Source: Acanthococcus lagerstroemiae (lineage: Eukaryota; Arthropoda; Insecta; Hemiptera; Eriococcidae). From it: 64,000 bases of DNA. This document shows, in pieces, positions 1-35,634 of this stretch (the stretch's first letter is position 1; every line of letters starts with the position of its first letter). Location of the stretch: NCBI GenBank assembly GCA_031841125.1, contig CM063111.1, positions 60,449,535 through 60,513,534 of the forward strand, in the 5' to 3' direction. A program made the translations under genes and the position numbers. The notes under the pieces are model-generated. The model had not been told where the DNA came from, ran no database searches, and was given only the letters and a program-made list of their open reading frames with translations.

Positions 1-58
1 CTGCATAAAAAATAAAAATAAATTTTTTTGACAGTAGTAAATAACGACCACCCTACCC

Positions 59-843
59 AGTATATTAGGTGAATCGGCCTAAGTGGATTTCTTCAAATTT
101 TTCTTCAGTCCGCTGTTGGCAGTGGTAGATGAAAATTTCACAGCCCAACGTCAAAATCCAACCCATCTTCAAAGGGATGTGACTTAGAATTATATGATTT
201 TCAGTGTTTCAGCTCGATCTTGGGCATGTTTTTCTACCTATTTTGATCTTCAAAATCGATTTTGAAATTTGGAAAATGACGTCCAAGTTACCACTACTGA
301 GCTGCCAAAAAATGTTAATTTTCAAATATTTCTCAATGTATTTTCCACCTTTATGCCAATTTCCAGCATTTTTAAAATAGTGGCACAACCCTCAACACTC
401 GAAAAGTATATTTTCGTTCTCATTGATTTTCACTCATGAACGTTGATGAACCACATTAGCACCAATTTCTTCTCAAGTAAGAGCTATATAAAAGGTGACC
501 TCCCTGTAAAATTTTGAGCTACCCATAATTAAAAAACTTGTCCATTCTACGTCAGAAAATTCTTTGCCGTTCTTACGTTTCACAAAAAAAAAAAAAAAAC
601 TTGTATTATTATACGAAAAATTTGCCGTCGTCAAACATTTGCTGCTCGTAGCCAATGGCTTCGTTGGTGTCTAGGGAAGTATGGCGCTCGGTACCCAGGT
701 ACTCTTTCACCGGAGATATGATACCTTTTTATTTTTACTATATTGATTTTATATAGATAAATGATCAACCTGCATCTGCAGGTAAAAGACTGAAGAAAGA
801 TTTTAAAAATCAACTCAGCCGATTCGCCTATTATACGGAGCAG
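59..843. mobile_element. TIR DNA transposon upstream of the FAS-like gene
   Basis: The two ends form imperfect inverted repeats of about 65 bp; the left starts AGTATATTAGGTGAATCGGC and the right, reverse-complemented, CTGCTCCGTATAATAGGCGA. TACCC at 54-58 and again at 844-848 fits a 5-bp target duplication. A related copy lies near 49534-50070, including a shared interior with a TATATAAA-containing block. No transposase is seen, so it is non-autonomous or eroded. Because the second FAS-like copy lacks an insertion at the matching place, this one probably landed after the gene duplication. The superfamily is not certain. Confidence 0.5.
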
Positions 844-855
844 TACCCTTTCAAT

Positions 856-2149
856 ATCATTTCTGAAATCAGCATATAAATCCGATTTCGCAATACTAAC
901 TTTTCCACGAAAATCTCATTTTGAATTTTGGCATTTATAGTCTTTAAAAAGTCTCTTTCATGGTGAAGAAACATTTCAATAAAAATACTGAGGTCAAATT
1001 TGGAATCAGCATCAAAAATAAATGATACTTTTCACACTACACAGAAGTACAAATTTTGACCTGCTTCATATTTTTGGGAGTTGTATTTTTTCAAGCTGAA
1101 TACGCATCAGTGCTTAAAATTTTTCCGCTAGGCACAAACTCCCTGAAAGAGGCCTTTGAAGCGGCTATGAAGACTATGTCAGGTATTTTCAAGCTCATTT
1201 CTAAAACATTAAAATTTTTGATATTACTGGAACAATACTGTTTCTAGACCTATGTACTGTACTGATGCCGAACCTGAGCATATAATTTGTTTAAGGCCTT
1301 TTTATTTTATGAAACTGACCCTCACGGGACAAAAAATGTGGACCTTACATATCGAAAAAAAAGTATTTCGGAAGCGACTTACATCTCTGATCTCGAATCT
1401 ATTAGTACGAGTAAAATGCTAGAGGAATTCTTTTTCTCCACCTAGAAAATGACTTTGAAAAACCAAAGAAGCTAAAAGGGAGAAAAAAAAAAGTTCCTAT
1501 GTCTGATCTTGAAAGTTGAAAAAAGACCTTTTTACCCCAGAAATTTCCTTTTGCAAGATCCAGACCTTCTTCCGAGAAGAGGGGAAACAGGATTCGAATA
1601 TCAGATGTTTGTGCTGATCTTCAATTCGAGCTTAAAACTTGGATGAAAGCATATCTTTTCCGCTGAATTTTTGCATTCTTGGTATCCAAAAAGCAATCTT
1701 AACAAGGGTGAAAACAGCTTACATCCAAATTTTAACGTTTTAAAACCCTTTTTCTTTTTCCCTGTCTTCTTTCTTGTTCATGTCAAGTCAAAATTTAGGC
1801 AAACGACTTTTTTTTACATGTTTCTTGGGACACAATCACATATATACATATATCAAGTCCAAATTTGGGCGCCATTTTGTGGACTCCCCCCCCCGTGGGA
1901 ACCTAATACTTATGCTGCTGCCCCAGTAACACGAACATACATCGTGATAGGAAATTCATGCTTCGACAGTAAAATATGAAATGCGAAATCGACGATGAAA
2001 TGTCAAATTCGAAAACCTAATATTAAGCACGTGGCAGGCATTCTAATAATTAGTCGATTCTAACGGGCGACGCATTTTTACGCTTATGTTTAGTTCAATC
2101 AAAGAGCTTCATAAATCAGGAAGCAAAATAAAGAAAACAATTTTCGAAA
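856..2149 (+). promoter_or_regulatory. 5' flank and presumed 5' UTR of the FAS-like gene
   Basis: No coding exon is seen. The stretch aligns in blocks with the region upstream of the second FAS-like copy (53770-54070 and 56170-56794), so it belongs to the tandem duplication. The last 70 bases before the start codon are the best conserved, including a TTTAGT element at 2088-2093 that resembles an insect initiator and the run from AAGAGCTTCATAA to the ATG. A transcription start near 2090 is an inference. No TATA box sits at the expected distance. Confidence 0.35.
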
Positions 2150-25288
<23,139 letters not shown>

Positions 25289-26380
25289 TAATTCAGCCAG
25301 AAGAGGTCTAGGTATTCAGCGATCAGCGTACGTAGTAACTGAGTGAGCTTATATATTTAAAGCGAACATTCGGGCAAATTATAGCAGCAAGTTAACAAAA
25401 CTGAAAAAGTGAGGATTTTTTGGTGTGGGGGGGGGGTTATCTGAAATTTTTCACATTTTAGTCAATATTCCCCCCCCCCCCACCAAAAAAAATTACAGTC
25501 ACTGTGTTGCTAATTGTAAAAGTTGCTTAGAATCATTTTTCCTTTTTTCATTTCTCCATCCAAATCTCTCTTCAATTTTGAACATGAATCCGGTCAACTT
25601 GAAAGTGAATAGAAGAAACTTTTTGGCTTCAGTTGATCGTTAGATGTTTTAGCATCTTCCCTTCGACGATGCATCAAAAACGACGACCTCATGTAGCTTT
25701 CTGACTTCAGTTTTATCGAACTAATTTTTATTTTTCTCTACTTTAGTATTAATAAGTTCTTTGTCATTTTCTCCATATTCCTAAATTGAAATAGTTCGAG
25801 AGGAGAAAGCGGTGTGGAAAATCGGTAAATTTTCATTTAATCTGTTGGTAAAAAGTACTCATGAATTTCATAAGGACGAACAAAACCGAAAAATTCGGTA
25901 GGTACTTTAAATACATTTTAAAGAGTCCAGACTGTATGTATAACTTAACATATACATGTGTATCGTTCAGGTATACCTTATGGACTATTAGTATGTAAGT
26001 ATTCTGTAACAAAATTTATTTTTAATTATGCAATTAAAAAAAGAAACAACGTAGTCCAAATAAACTGTTTTCTAATTTATTAAAACCAATGGAATATTCC
26101 AGAGCTACACGCGCTGCACTGTGAGAGTAAGACGAAAAACTAAATAAAATAGTCTCAAATGTACTTCAACTCTATTTAGGATATGAAGATTAGAAGTGAA
26201 TTTTCGCTAGTCTTTCAAAAACTAGACGGCGTCGGGTCGTCCCCAGCTAATGATTTATTATTATTTTTTGGTATCTGTCGGAATTTCACAATTTGGCGAA
26301 TTAGGTTTGTTGTCCAAAGACGAAAATTGCCACAGTAACTGCATGAAATGTCCGGCTGTGACCACGATGGGGCCAGCCGA
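25289..26380 (+). other. 3' flank / presumed 3' UTR of the FAS-like gene
   Basis: No gene is seen. AATAAA hexamers occur at 26059-26064 and 26143-26148, about 770-860 nt after the stop, and are candidate polyadenylation signals. A long G-tract/C-tract hairpin lies at 25415-25492. The 3' end of the transcript cannot be fixed from sequence alone. Confidence 0.4.
25415..25492 (+). repeat. G-tract/C-tract inverted repeat in the presumed 3' UTR
   Basis: TTTTTTGGTGT plus ten G at 25415-25436 faces twelve C plus ACCAAAAAAAA at 25470-25492, so the arms can pair over about 20 bases around a 33-base loop. It lies about 125-205 nt after the stop codon. Confidence 0.6.
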
Positions 26381-27380
26381 AGATAGTTGTTATTACTGAC
26401 AAACTTTGTCTTTTATTTTGGAGTCAGCGTTATCACGGTGAAACCAGATTTTGAAAGTATTGTCAGTTGGGAGCCACAGCATACCGAGAGTTTTAATGGA
26501 CTGCTTATCGCCGCAACTTAAGGGAAATTTAGTTTCATCGTATTTTTTGTTCATTTCAACTAAGAGCTGCCGATTGTTGGCGCACAACTTACTTAATTGG
26601 AATCATGCTGCGGAAAAACAGCATTTTTAGTTGTTCTTGAGCGGCTAAGCTGGATCTGACTGAATTGGAGCCAGTTTTAATGGTCATCGACACAGAGGTC
26701 GATCAAAAGAAATGATCTTGCAGTCGGGAATTTATGACCATATTTCAGCGCAAGTACCTTCAAACATTTCGTCTCTGGATAAGGTGCAGGTCGTGTGCCG
26801 AAAGTCAGTGTGTCTTATTTCGAAGAATTTTCGATTTCCGTACCAAGTGATTCTTTTCAAAAAATAAGGTGTAAGAACGCATTGTCGGGAATAATTCGGA
26901 ATTGATACATTTTCGTAATATTCGCTAGGAATACATATTCAAACTTTCGGAAGCAGATAAGAATCGCTTTAACAATTCTGGCTGGACCATTTGAACAGTA
27001 CACAAGATAGCATCATTTAGGGACAGAATGCAACTGCCCTTCACACTCGCATCAAACAACACTCTAGCCTACGTAGATGACATTAGTCGAGTTTAAAGAC
27101 CGAACGATGAGTTAAGTAGTATGTGGGGTGCGAGTCGAATTTTCCTCATACGACCCAGTTCTAAGTACTCAGTGCTACAGGTAAAATACTGTTCTTATAG
27201 GATTGCGTGGGAAACGCTTTTCAAGATAGTGGAATCTTCTAAGAGTTTGGTTGCTGGAATCGCCAAGAACGCTAAGTTCTTGTTTGAATGGTAGACTAAC
27301 CACAGATCTGCCATCCTCACTTTGAGTAGTATATTTAAAAAGAATCTCACATTTCAACTCTTGTTCCGTGAGGGGCATGG
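26380..27380 (-). mobile_element. BEL/Pao retrotransposon remnant
   Basis: Read on the minus strand, the order is that of a BEL/Pao polymerase: SEDGRSVVSLPFKQELSVLG and RRFHYLEKRFPRNP (27175-27378), then RVLFDASVKGS and SLNDAILC near 27020-27090, then LCANNRQLLVE-like and SIKTLGMLWLPTDNTFKIWF (26393-26587). Several frameshifts and stops break it. No LTRs or integrase were identified. It is a non-functional internal fragment. Confidence 0.75.
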
Positions 27381-27498
27381 TCGGATTCTCACACGTAGCG
27401 ATTATTCAAAATCTCTTAAGTAATTTCAAGAGATTACAATCATTGAGTGTTTCGAGAAAAATACAAACGTGTTTTTGGAACGCTCGGTCAACTTCATA

Positions 27499-27529
27499 CC
27501 CCCCCCCCCCCAAAAAAAAAAAAAAAAAT
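27499..27529. repeat. C-tract/A-tract
   Basis: A run of about 14 C is followed directly by about 17 A. It precedes the R1-like LINE fragment; no function is proposed. Confidence 0.8.
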
Positions 27530-27659
27530 TTCGTCTTGCGAAAAAGTAGCAAATTTTTCTCTAGACTGAGTTTTTTCTTGTCCACAACACTCTGACGGAT
27601 AATCAGTGGAGGAATAAACACTAATAACAGTATATCACACAGGGGAGACTTTCCTAAAA

Positions 27660-28450
27660 TTGTGGATGTTTCTAAGTGTACGAAGTCCCACCCAGGTCTT
27701 GAGCGGACACGGTTGTTTCGGCTCGTACCTGCACCGGATGGGTTTGGCGGGGAGCGCCGAGTGCACCCATTGTGCAAGCGGAGAGGAGGACACGCCCTGG
27801 CATACGCTGTTCGAGTGCGACGCCTGGGAGGAGAGGCGCGGGCGGTCACGATCGATCCCAGAGACGGCGTGATCGACCGTCTTGCGCCGGACACCCTGGT
27901 CCCGGAGCTGTTGAGGAGCCGAAGCAGTTGGAACCGGGTGTCGGGTTTCGTTTCGGTCATCATGCGACGGAAGATGGAGGCCGAGTGGTCGAGACAGGGG
28001 ACGCAAGGAGGAGGAGAAGCTGGACTTGCTACTGCTGCTGCGGCGGCGGATACCATCCAGCGAAGCTCGCCCGCAGCACCAGGGCTGGAGCAGAGCTCGC
28101 CCGCAGTGCAAGGGCGGGAGCTTCAATCAGACGAGTCTCACACGACGAGTGAGTGAGGAGGAAGAGGCAGCGCGTCCGACTGCGGGGGACCTGAAATTTC
28201 CAGGCGAGCGCTCTGGGAGTGCGGACCTCGGTCAGTAGGGAACCCCGTGGTGGCCCTGGCAGGATGCGCGCACCGTTCCGGCCAGGAGAAATGGGGGCTC
28301 GGGCCCGGCCCCAAAGCGTTCCCCTCGGCACTGATGCGATGCCCGAAAGGGTAGTTTCCGGTGCCGGGGGTGCGGTGTCTCAGGGGCCACTTTGGCATGC
28401 GTGCATCGCCATACGTCCCACCACACGAAGTGTAAAGTCCCAACATTGTA
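27660..28450 (+). mobile_element. R1-like non-LTR retrotransposon, 3' end of ORF2
   Basis: The translation reads TQVLSGHGCFGSYLHRMGLA and then the C-terminal zinc-knuckle CTHCASGEEDTPWHTLFEC followed by EERRG, which is the end of the R1-clade ORF2 protein. The stretch is clearly GC-richer than its surroundings. The frame is lost within the first 200 bases, and the rest resembles a 3' untranslated tail. A second fragment with the same tail (GGCATGCGTGCA near the end) is at 38545-39105. It is 5'-truncated. Confidence 0.7.
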
Positions 28451-28499
28451 ACCGATTCAGAATAGTGGCTTCACTGATAGAAATGCAAAGGTAGGAACT

Positions 28500-31400
28500 G
28501 GAACTTACAGAAGCAACTTTATTCAGAAGGAAATAGGGAACATTTCTGGACTAAAAAATTGTATCATTTCTCTAACTGCTAAAGAAGTTTGTTGAAACTG
28601 ACAAGAATGAAAAAGAAAACGAGATTTTGGAACTATACGAGTAGAAAATAGTCTTCACTTTTTATGGACTTTCTTCCGCTCAAATTTTTCCACTTCTGAA
28701 TTTTGACACTCTAGGCAACTGTCCAGTCTGCCCGCTTTTAAATCCAGCACTGCCCATGTCTAAGAGTGCAGTCAGTAGCACTCCATCTGTCATCACATTG
28801 ATTGAAGTTGTTGTGTAACAGGCTCGGGACTGGGCTGAGAAAATAAAGGAAACGGGAAAGAAAATGATAATAAGGTACAATACCGTAGAGCAAATAATAA
28901 TAATTGGGGAAGAGGCAGCGAAGGAGGAAATAATGCAGCTAACAGCTGAGTAACATCGGAGGACAGAGATCTTACGAGGAAGAACCAGATCGAACTGAGG
29001 AGGGATGGGGTACATAAGGAAAAGCAGAAAAAAGAAATTCCTCCCTTTAGTCATAAGTTGCACCGATAATGTAAGAACAAGAAAACAGTTGTTGTAAGGT
29101 ATGGAATCGGAAACAATTTTCCATTTAGAAAAGAACCACATGCGATCCTTTCCCCCTTTGATCCAAATACGTCACAAAATGTAAATACTCACATAAAAAA
29201 AACAACAAATTTACGTTGAAAAACAAAATTTCAATTACAGGGTCGAAGTGACTCGGTATTGGCGTTTGTCAAGAGTTGAAGGTCGACGGGTCAAATAATA
29301 GTTTTTCTAATTTGAGCACCCTCTCTACTTCCCTCCCTCGAATCTGAGATCTAAATCAGACACCTCCCTCAAATATTAGGCTGGCCACGTTACTGTGACT
29401 CGAATTCTTGAAAAAATGATTTCATATGCTACCGCCAGCCATGAAATTTATATTATCGCTAGACACACGTGTTGCGGAACTAATAACTCTCTGTCGAAAA
29501 ACTATGACCTAAAAAGGCCAAGGTATTAGGATCCGATGAATCGGTTAATTTAATCGACTGATTCTTTAGTATACATATTTACCGAAAGGAGCTAGTAGCC
29601 GCCGTCAAGTATTTGACCAATTTATTATAAACAAACAAAGTCTGCCTTTCGTAAATAAAAAAACTCTGAAAGCATTACGCGTTGTGTAATTGTCGGTTCC
29701 GCGAACAACGAATTAAAATTTTCGATACAGAATTACGAGCTGAGAACATAATTAATATTTTAAAAGGTTGGACACACAGACTATTTTTGATAATAAAATT
29801 TACACCCAGCTAGATCAATATGATGGGGACGCTTTTACCTTAAAGGATATTATAAACGACCCGGAATTATTAAATGTCCAAGGTCGTATAATTCGTGCAC
29901 AGAGATTCAACTCGATCATGTACTAGGGCAGGGAAATAGCGACGAGATTTACGAGTATAATTGGGAGGTTTGAAAAAAGGGTTCACCAACATTTGAAAAT
30001 TAAAATTGCTTAGGCTTCATCCCCTCCTTGTAGTCTAATATGAATGAGAAATAGGGTCAAGACAACCACACAGCACGGGAATTGCCGACTCAGACTACCC
30101 TAGTTTTACAATACAAGCTAACATTTGTAAATTTGTACTACTCGAGTCCCAGCCTCCTGTGATCCAATTTGAGTGGAGGGACCAATACAATTTCGAAAAT
30201 CAAATTACCGACTCAAGAAACCCTATTGTAGACGTATTTGAAGTGTCCATTCGAGATTTTTGGATCTTGACCACGTGGTCAAACCTTTATAGGGTAGCTA
30301 CTAGAACTGAAAAATTAAATTTCTTCAAGTCCTATTGTGAAAGAGAGGGGTCAGCTGTCTTAAGATCAACAAAAGCGCACGTTTGAAATTTCAAAAAATG
30401 TATTTTTTTGTATTGTGAAAACCAAGAACGAGTTGTTGGAAGGGGGATGGTACAAATATGTACCTTCAACAGCTGTCTTTTGAAATTGTCAAGTTTTGCT
30501 CCTCACATTGATTTTATTTAGAACCTATATATTATTATTATTTTTTTAACTTATAGAACAGTTTCATTCCGGTTAGCAGCAGTGTACTGAAATCAACGGG
30601 CTCCGAATTTTCATTTATAAAAAAATTAATATAACCATAACTTCAATCAAAAAAAAAAAATTACACAAATGTTTGATATTTTTCAAAAAGCATTCCTTTT
30701 CCGATGACTTCCATTACGTCTTTTCAAAAAAAAAAAAAAAAAAAAAAAAAAACGGAACAGCTCTCTATGATTTGTAGACACCCTGTTTCGGGGTGAGGAG
30801 AGGGTACAAAATATTCTCGAAAATAGATTCAGAGGGTTAGGGGGTCTAAAAAACAAGAAACAAGGAAATACAATTTTACACATTTAAAGGTACTCTTATT
30901 TTGCTGCCGTGATTTGTAATAATTGAAGCTAACTTTCTTCCAAAATTAAAAAAGAATGCAGTAACCTCTTGAAATTTATTATTTTAGAAAACTTTATCTC
31001 ATTGTTACTGTACAGAGAATAATTTTCTTAACCGAACCATTTTGAAAGCAAAATTTGATTTTCAACAATTTTTATAGTGAGATAGCAGATTTGAATCCTA
31101 TGACGAGCCATTCCCTCGTATGTGACCCCTAAATTTCGATTTCAAAAACACTCTTCGACTGGTGCACATTTAGCCCTTGAAAGCGTAATTTTTTGAAAAC
31201 ATAATTATTCTGGACTACCCTAGGCAACAATGTTGACATTTTGTTATATTCTGAGAATCCTGTTTATTTAGAAACCACGAATGTTGCCAATCTATTTTCA
31301 AGCCCTTCGGAATCAGAAAAATTAAAATAAATAATTTGAAGTATGGAGTACGTCAATAATCTGGCCTGAGTGCGTATTAACGTACACTTATATTTATGTT

Positions 31401-32630
31401 TTTTCTGGATTTTCGCTCCCATAAGAAAGAGTAGTGTATTCTGGGTAGCCAGAATTTTTTATAAAACAAAACTTAGGTCGGTACACAAGGGGGTTCAAGT
31501 TCAACAAGTATTTTCCTCAGAAATATTGCAATTTCCCTCTAAAACATCTTACAAGTTGAGTTTTTTTCAAGGGAAAAAAAATTTGCGTGAGGTGCAGGTG
31601 GCTTCAACACTGAGCTGTTGAGGTTATATCGATGAAAAGAAGTCCATTATTATTCAGATGAGCTCATTTCTTAGGTGGGTTTAGCTGTACTCTTTACGTA
31701 AGATTCACAGGAGGCTGCAACTTGAAATATTGAAAGTGGAATCTGTGGACTCAGGTTGTAGCTCCTTGAGGGATCTCCGGGGTACTGGTTATTATTGAAG
31801 GGACTGAAAAAAAATGAGCTGAGAGACATACGAAACGCAATGTTTAATACCTTTTACATGCACAATTTTCAATAATTCAGGTTGTAGCCCCCATGTAGCC
31901 TTCTGGGAAGAAATTACAGCTCAAATAACATCAGAAATGAACCCGGCAACTTAGCAGATCCTGCAGTTGATCTACTGTAAATTATTAATCTACATAATAT
32001 TTGTGTGTTAAGGCCCTTTGGATTCTTTGAAAGTGGAAGTTCGTTTAAAGGAAAGCCTCAAAAATGGATACAACGATTCTGAAATTAATTGAAATGCTTC
32101 CCCACGCGACATTTATTTAATTAGCATTGACGGACATGATTTAATCAATAGACTTTTAACAGCTCTATTGGAAGTTTCCAAGGATCCGTTACATGACATT
32201 TTTTTTGGAAAAATTTCCTCTCAAGTCTTTTATTATGTTAGGATATTATATTATATGTTCAGCTTCATCTCCCTTGCGAACCGGCTCAATTTTTTTCCTT
32301 CAAAAATATGTTGGCTGCCGAGGTTTTATACTAAAATACACCACATTCTCTTGGGGGAGCAAACGTGGAAGAAAGAAGAAAAAGAAAATACCTCCCTTTT
32401 CTTCGAAAAGTCGGTAAAATATGAAATGAGTGCCACTCTAGAGCATAATGCGCATTGGGTAGATGTTCCTAATATGACGTCTGCCCCTTCCCATCCTTAC
32501 TTACGGTCCTAATTTGTTTTATTTAATTTTAAAGGAAATTAGAGCCCCCCTTCCACAGTCCCACCGCTGAAATTCCGATACTTGATCCACCTCATCGAGT
32601 ATGTCACTCTGGTGATTGTGGCTTTCAATT
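28500..32630. other. Intergenic stretch with no recognisable gene
   Basis: About 4.1 kb of AT-rich sequence. Only short, unconvincing open frames occur (for example 30159-30386 on the plus strand), with no motif I recognise. There is a poly(A) run of about 30 at 30727-30752 and shorter A-runs around 30650. A plus-strand stretch near 28830-28960 is open and Glu/Lys-rich, perhaps old LINE coding, but this is not secure. Confidence 0.5.
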
Positions 32631-32742
32631 TCCTTGTACAAATACATCTTATGATTAAACGAAACTTCTAGTTAGCGATTGGTGTGAGCAACTCTGCGCT
32701 AAATTTTGTATTTTTTCCATATCTGATAGGAAGGAACATGTA

Positions 32743-35634
32743 GGGGCAAACGTTGTATTGTGACACGGCATGTAAAGTGACACAGGCGGTCTAGCTCGAG
32801 TACTACTAGCGCTACGCACGTGAATATTTTTTCAATGGTGTATCGATATGTAAAGCAAACATCGATATGCGTGAAATCGATACTACTTCATTCTTATCAG
32901 TGAAAAAAAATAAAATGTGTTTTCGATTACCGAAAGTAAGTGGTAGAAAATTTTTAATATTTTTTCCTGCGTATTTAAAATTGAAAGAGGTAAGTAAAAT
33001 TATAGTTGACTAAGTAGTATTTTCGATGCTGAATCGAATGGTGGCATCAGTTTGGACGAGAAATTGAATTTTAGGGAGATTTTTGTGTTCGAATGTGACG
33101 AAGGCAGGTGCTGTAAAGTGACACACTACGACCGATGAACTAAATTCGAATGTTCTTTCGCTGTAAATTTGTAGAATGGCCGAAAATAATGCCCGGAAGT
33201 ACCATGTTAGGAAGCGAGGACGAGAGAGGAAGACTGACCAGTGTTCCTACTCCGAAGAAAGCGTATTGGAAGCGATCGATCTCGTTGTTGATAAGAAATA
33301 TTCGGTGAGGCATGCAGCTAGATTGAAGAATATTCCTCATAAAACTCTCGATCGGTAAATTTCAAGTTTGTTATCAAAATACAATTTGAGCTTGCTACTT
33401 TTGATAAAAGTTGGGTCAATAATGTTTGCGTGTTCTGCTTTTTAGATATGTGAAGAAACATCACGCTGGCTGTCCGAAGGAACAAATGGTAAAGAAAAGA
33501 GGTGTTTCTACAATCCTGCCGAAAGAACTGGAGCAAGCTTTTGTCGATTATGTCAAGTTCAGGGCAAAAATTTGTTATGGTTTGACGATCAAAGAATGCA
33601 GAAAAGCTGTATATACAGTTGCCGAAAGTAACGATTTAACCGTCCTGTCAACATGGAAAGATAATCAGATGGCCGGAAGAGAATGGTTTATGCAATTTAG
33701 GGTTAGACATCCGGAGATTACTTTGAGAAAGCCAGAAGCGTGTAGCCTGTCTAGAGCTACGTCTTTCAATGAACATAACGTTGGTACGTTTTTCGAAAAT
33801 TTGGAAGTTGTGTTGAAAAAGTATCCGAAATTAGCAGATGGCACCAGGATTTATAATTTAGACGAGACCGCGCTTACTACTGTTCAAAGTCCGGAGAAAG
33901 TCTTGACAGTTAAAGATGAGCGACAATTGAATTCAATGACTTCAGGTGAATGGGGCACTTTGGTGACTGCTTGTTGTATAGTCTGCTCCAATGGAACTTA
34001 TCTTCCTCCAGCAATGGTTTTTCCTCGTGTGAATTTCAAGCGGCATATGACGAACGGAGCTCCAATTGGCACTCTTGGACTAGCAGCGAAAACCGGGTGG
34101 ATGACTGCTGCATTATTTGAGGAAGTTTTCGACCATTTTATAACCCACTCATGTTCATCTCCTGAAAACCCTAGTTTACTGATTTTTGACAATCACGAAT
34201 CTCACGTTACAATCCCTATTATCAAGAAGGCTCGTCAACATGGCGTGGAAATTTTGACATTACCGCCGCATTGCAGTAATAAAATGCAGCCGCTAGACAT
34301 CACAGTCTACAAGTCTCTTAAGACTTTTTTCAACCGGGGATCGGACATATGGTTAGCAACTAACCCGGGACAAACGATTAGTATTTACGATGTATCGAAA
34401 ATATTTGGTGAAGCCTTCTTACAATCGTTCACACCTTCGAATATCATATCTGGATTTAGAAGCTCTGGCATTTATCCATACAATCCTAATGTTTTTCCCC
34501 CTGAAACCTTCCTCTGTAGTTTTGTTACTGATCGTCCAGCGCCAGAAGACAGTCGTCCAGCGCCAGAAGACAGTCCAGTGTCAGCAGAAAGTCCTGATGT
34601 GCCTGTGCCTTTGCCCTCTACATCTGCAAAAACGCCAGTTGAATTTCAGATAAAATCCTCGTCGTCAACAAAGTTCAAGAAAAGTCCGGAAGAAGTGTTG
34701 GGTTTTCCGAAGGCTGAAGCAAGGAAAAAAAATAACGATACGAGAAAGAAGAGATCGTGCATCTTGACTTCAACTCCGGAACAATTAGAACTGGAAAAAA
34801 AGCAAGCTGAGAAAGACGCCAAGCAAGCTGCAAAAGATGAAAGGGCCCACAAGAAGGCAAAAAGAAAATTGGATCTTGATGTTGCACCAATTCCGCGGAG
34901 AAGAGGTCGTAAACCTAAGCCGGCGCCCCCAAAAGCACCGCAATATTCCTCTGATGACGATTCGGACGGTTTACAACATCTTGCGTTGTCAGACTCGGAT
35001 AGGGAAACATTTTCGGATCTTGAGGAAAACAATGAGGATTGGGAGCCCACAGTAAAGGAATTCTGCGCAGTTAAATTTGACATGAATGAGCAGCAGGACA
35101 AAATCAAACATTATATTGGCCAAATTTTGGAGTGCGATGGGAGTGCCTTTAAAATCAAATTCCTTCGGAAAACTATTGGAGAGAATAAATTCGTCTTTCC
35201 CAACATTGATGACATAGCTTGGATCAAACGGAAAAATATGGTGAAGAAGGTCAACGAGATGCAAATGGGATCTACTTCCAGACAAAACAGGATAGTTTAC
35301 ATACCTCATGCAACCTCAGATTTCCCAAATTTATATTAAAATAATCAGAAATAAAATTTTGAATGCGCAAACTTACCTTTTTTTTACATTGTGTCATTTA
35401 ACAACACCGGGTGTGTCACTCTACAACACCGGTGTTGTAGAGTGACACGGAATCGTTTTTTTTTTTCTAAATTCAATTTCTCAGTTCATATCAACTTTAA
35501 GAAGTCGCACCGCACGCCAAAATGAAGAGTTTCTTGTCCTCTTTCAAATGATACCATATATTGTCAATTTAGGATGAAACTATTTGGGTTATGGACGAAT
35601 GAATTTTCGTGTGTCACAATACAACGTTTGCCCC
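32743..35634 (+). mobile_element. Intact pogo/Tigger-type DNA transposon
   Basis: The 2892-bp element has perfect 24-bp terminal inverted repeats beginning GGGGCAAACGTTGTA and a TA duplication at 32741-32742 and 35635-35636. Further TGACAC-type sites occur just inside both ends (near 32760, 32778, 33120, 35410, 35440). It holds one complete transposase gene with a small intron. Perfect TIRs and an undamaged ORF point to recent activity. Confidence 0.9.
33176..35339 (+). CDS. pogo/Tigger transposase (2 exons, 690 aa)
   Basis: DNA transposase that cuts and pastes its element at TA sites in the nucleus. Exon 1 is 33176-33354 and exon 2 33446-35339; the 91-bp intron (GTAAAT...TTTTTAG) joins LDR to YVKKHHAG in phase, giving 2073 nt. 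The N-terminus holds a psq-type helix-turn-helix (YSEESVLEAIDLVVDKKYSV, then RHAARLKNIPHKTLDRYV), followed by a CENP-B-type DNA-binding region. The catalytic core has the first Asp in IYNLDETALT, the second in LLIFDNHESH and the third in KMQPLDITVY, 35 residues after the second (DD35D). The C-terminal third is charged, with a duplicated RPAPEDS, a Lys-rich RRRGRKPKP nuclear-localisation-like stretch and an acidic run SSDDDSDG. No stop or frameshift is present. ATG context is AGAATGG. Confidence 0.9.

Noticed and set aside
475..510. TATATAAAAGG as the core promoter of the FAS-like gene
   Set aside because: It lies inside a transposon and is shared with a second family copy near 50030, so its conservation is explained by the element. 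It is also 1.65 kb from the start codon. Kept only as a possible co-opted promoter.
28680..29141. Long minus-strand open frame (153 codons) as a gene
   Set aside because: The hydrophobic string mirrors a Glu/Lys-rich plus-strand stretch, and no family is recognisable on either strand.
30159..30386. Open frame of 75 codons as a small gene
   Set aside because: No motif, no splice or codon-use support, and it is surrounded by non-coding AT-rich sequence.
25289..32000. Hidden thioesterase exon downstream of the ACP
   Set aside because: No GxSxG elbow or thioesterase-like sequence was found in any frame I read; the first recognisable coding sequence is a minus-strand BEL/Pao remnant.
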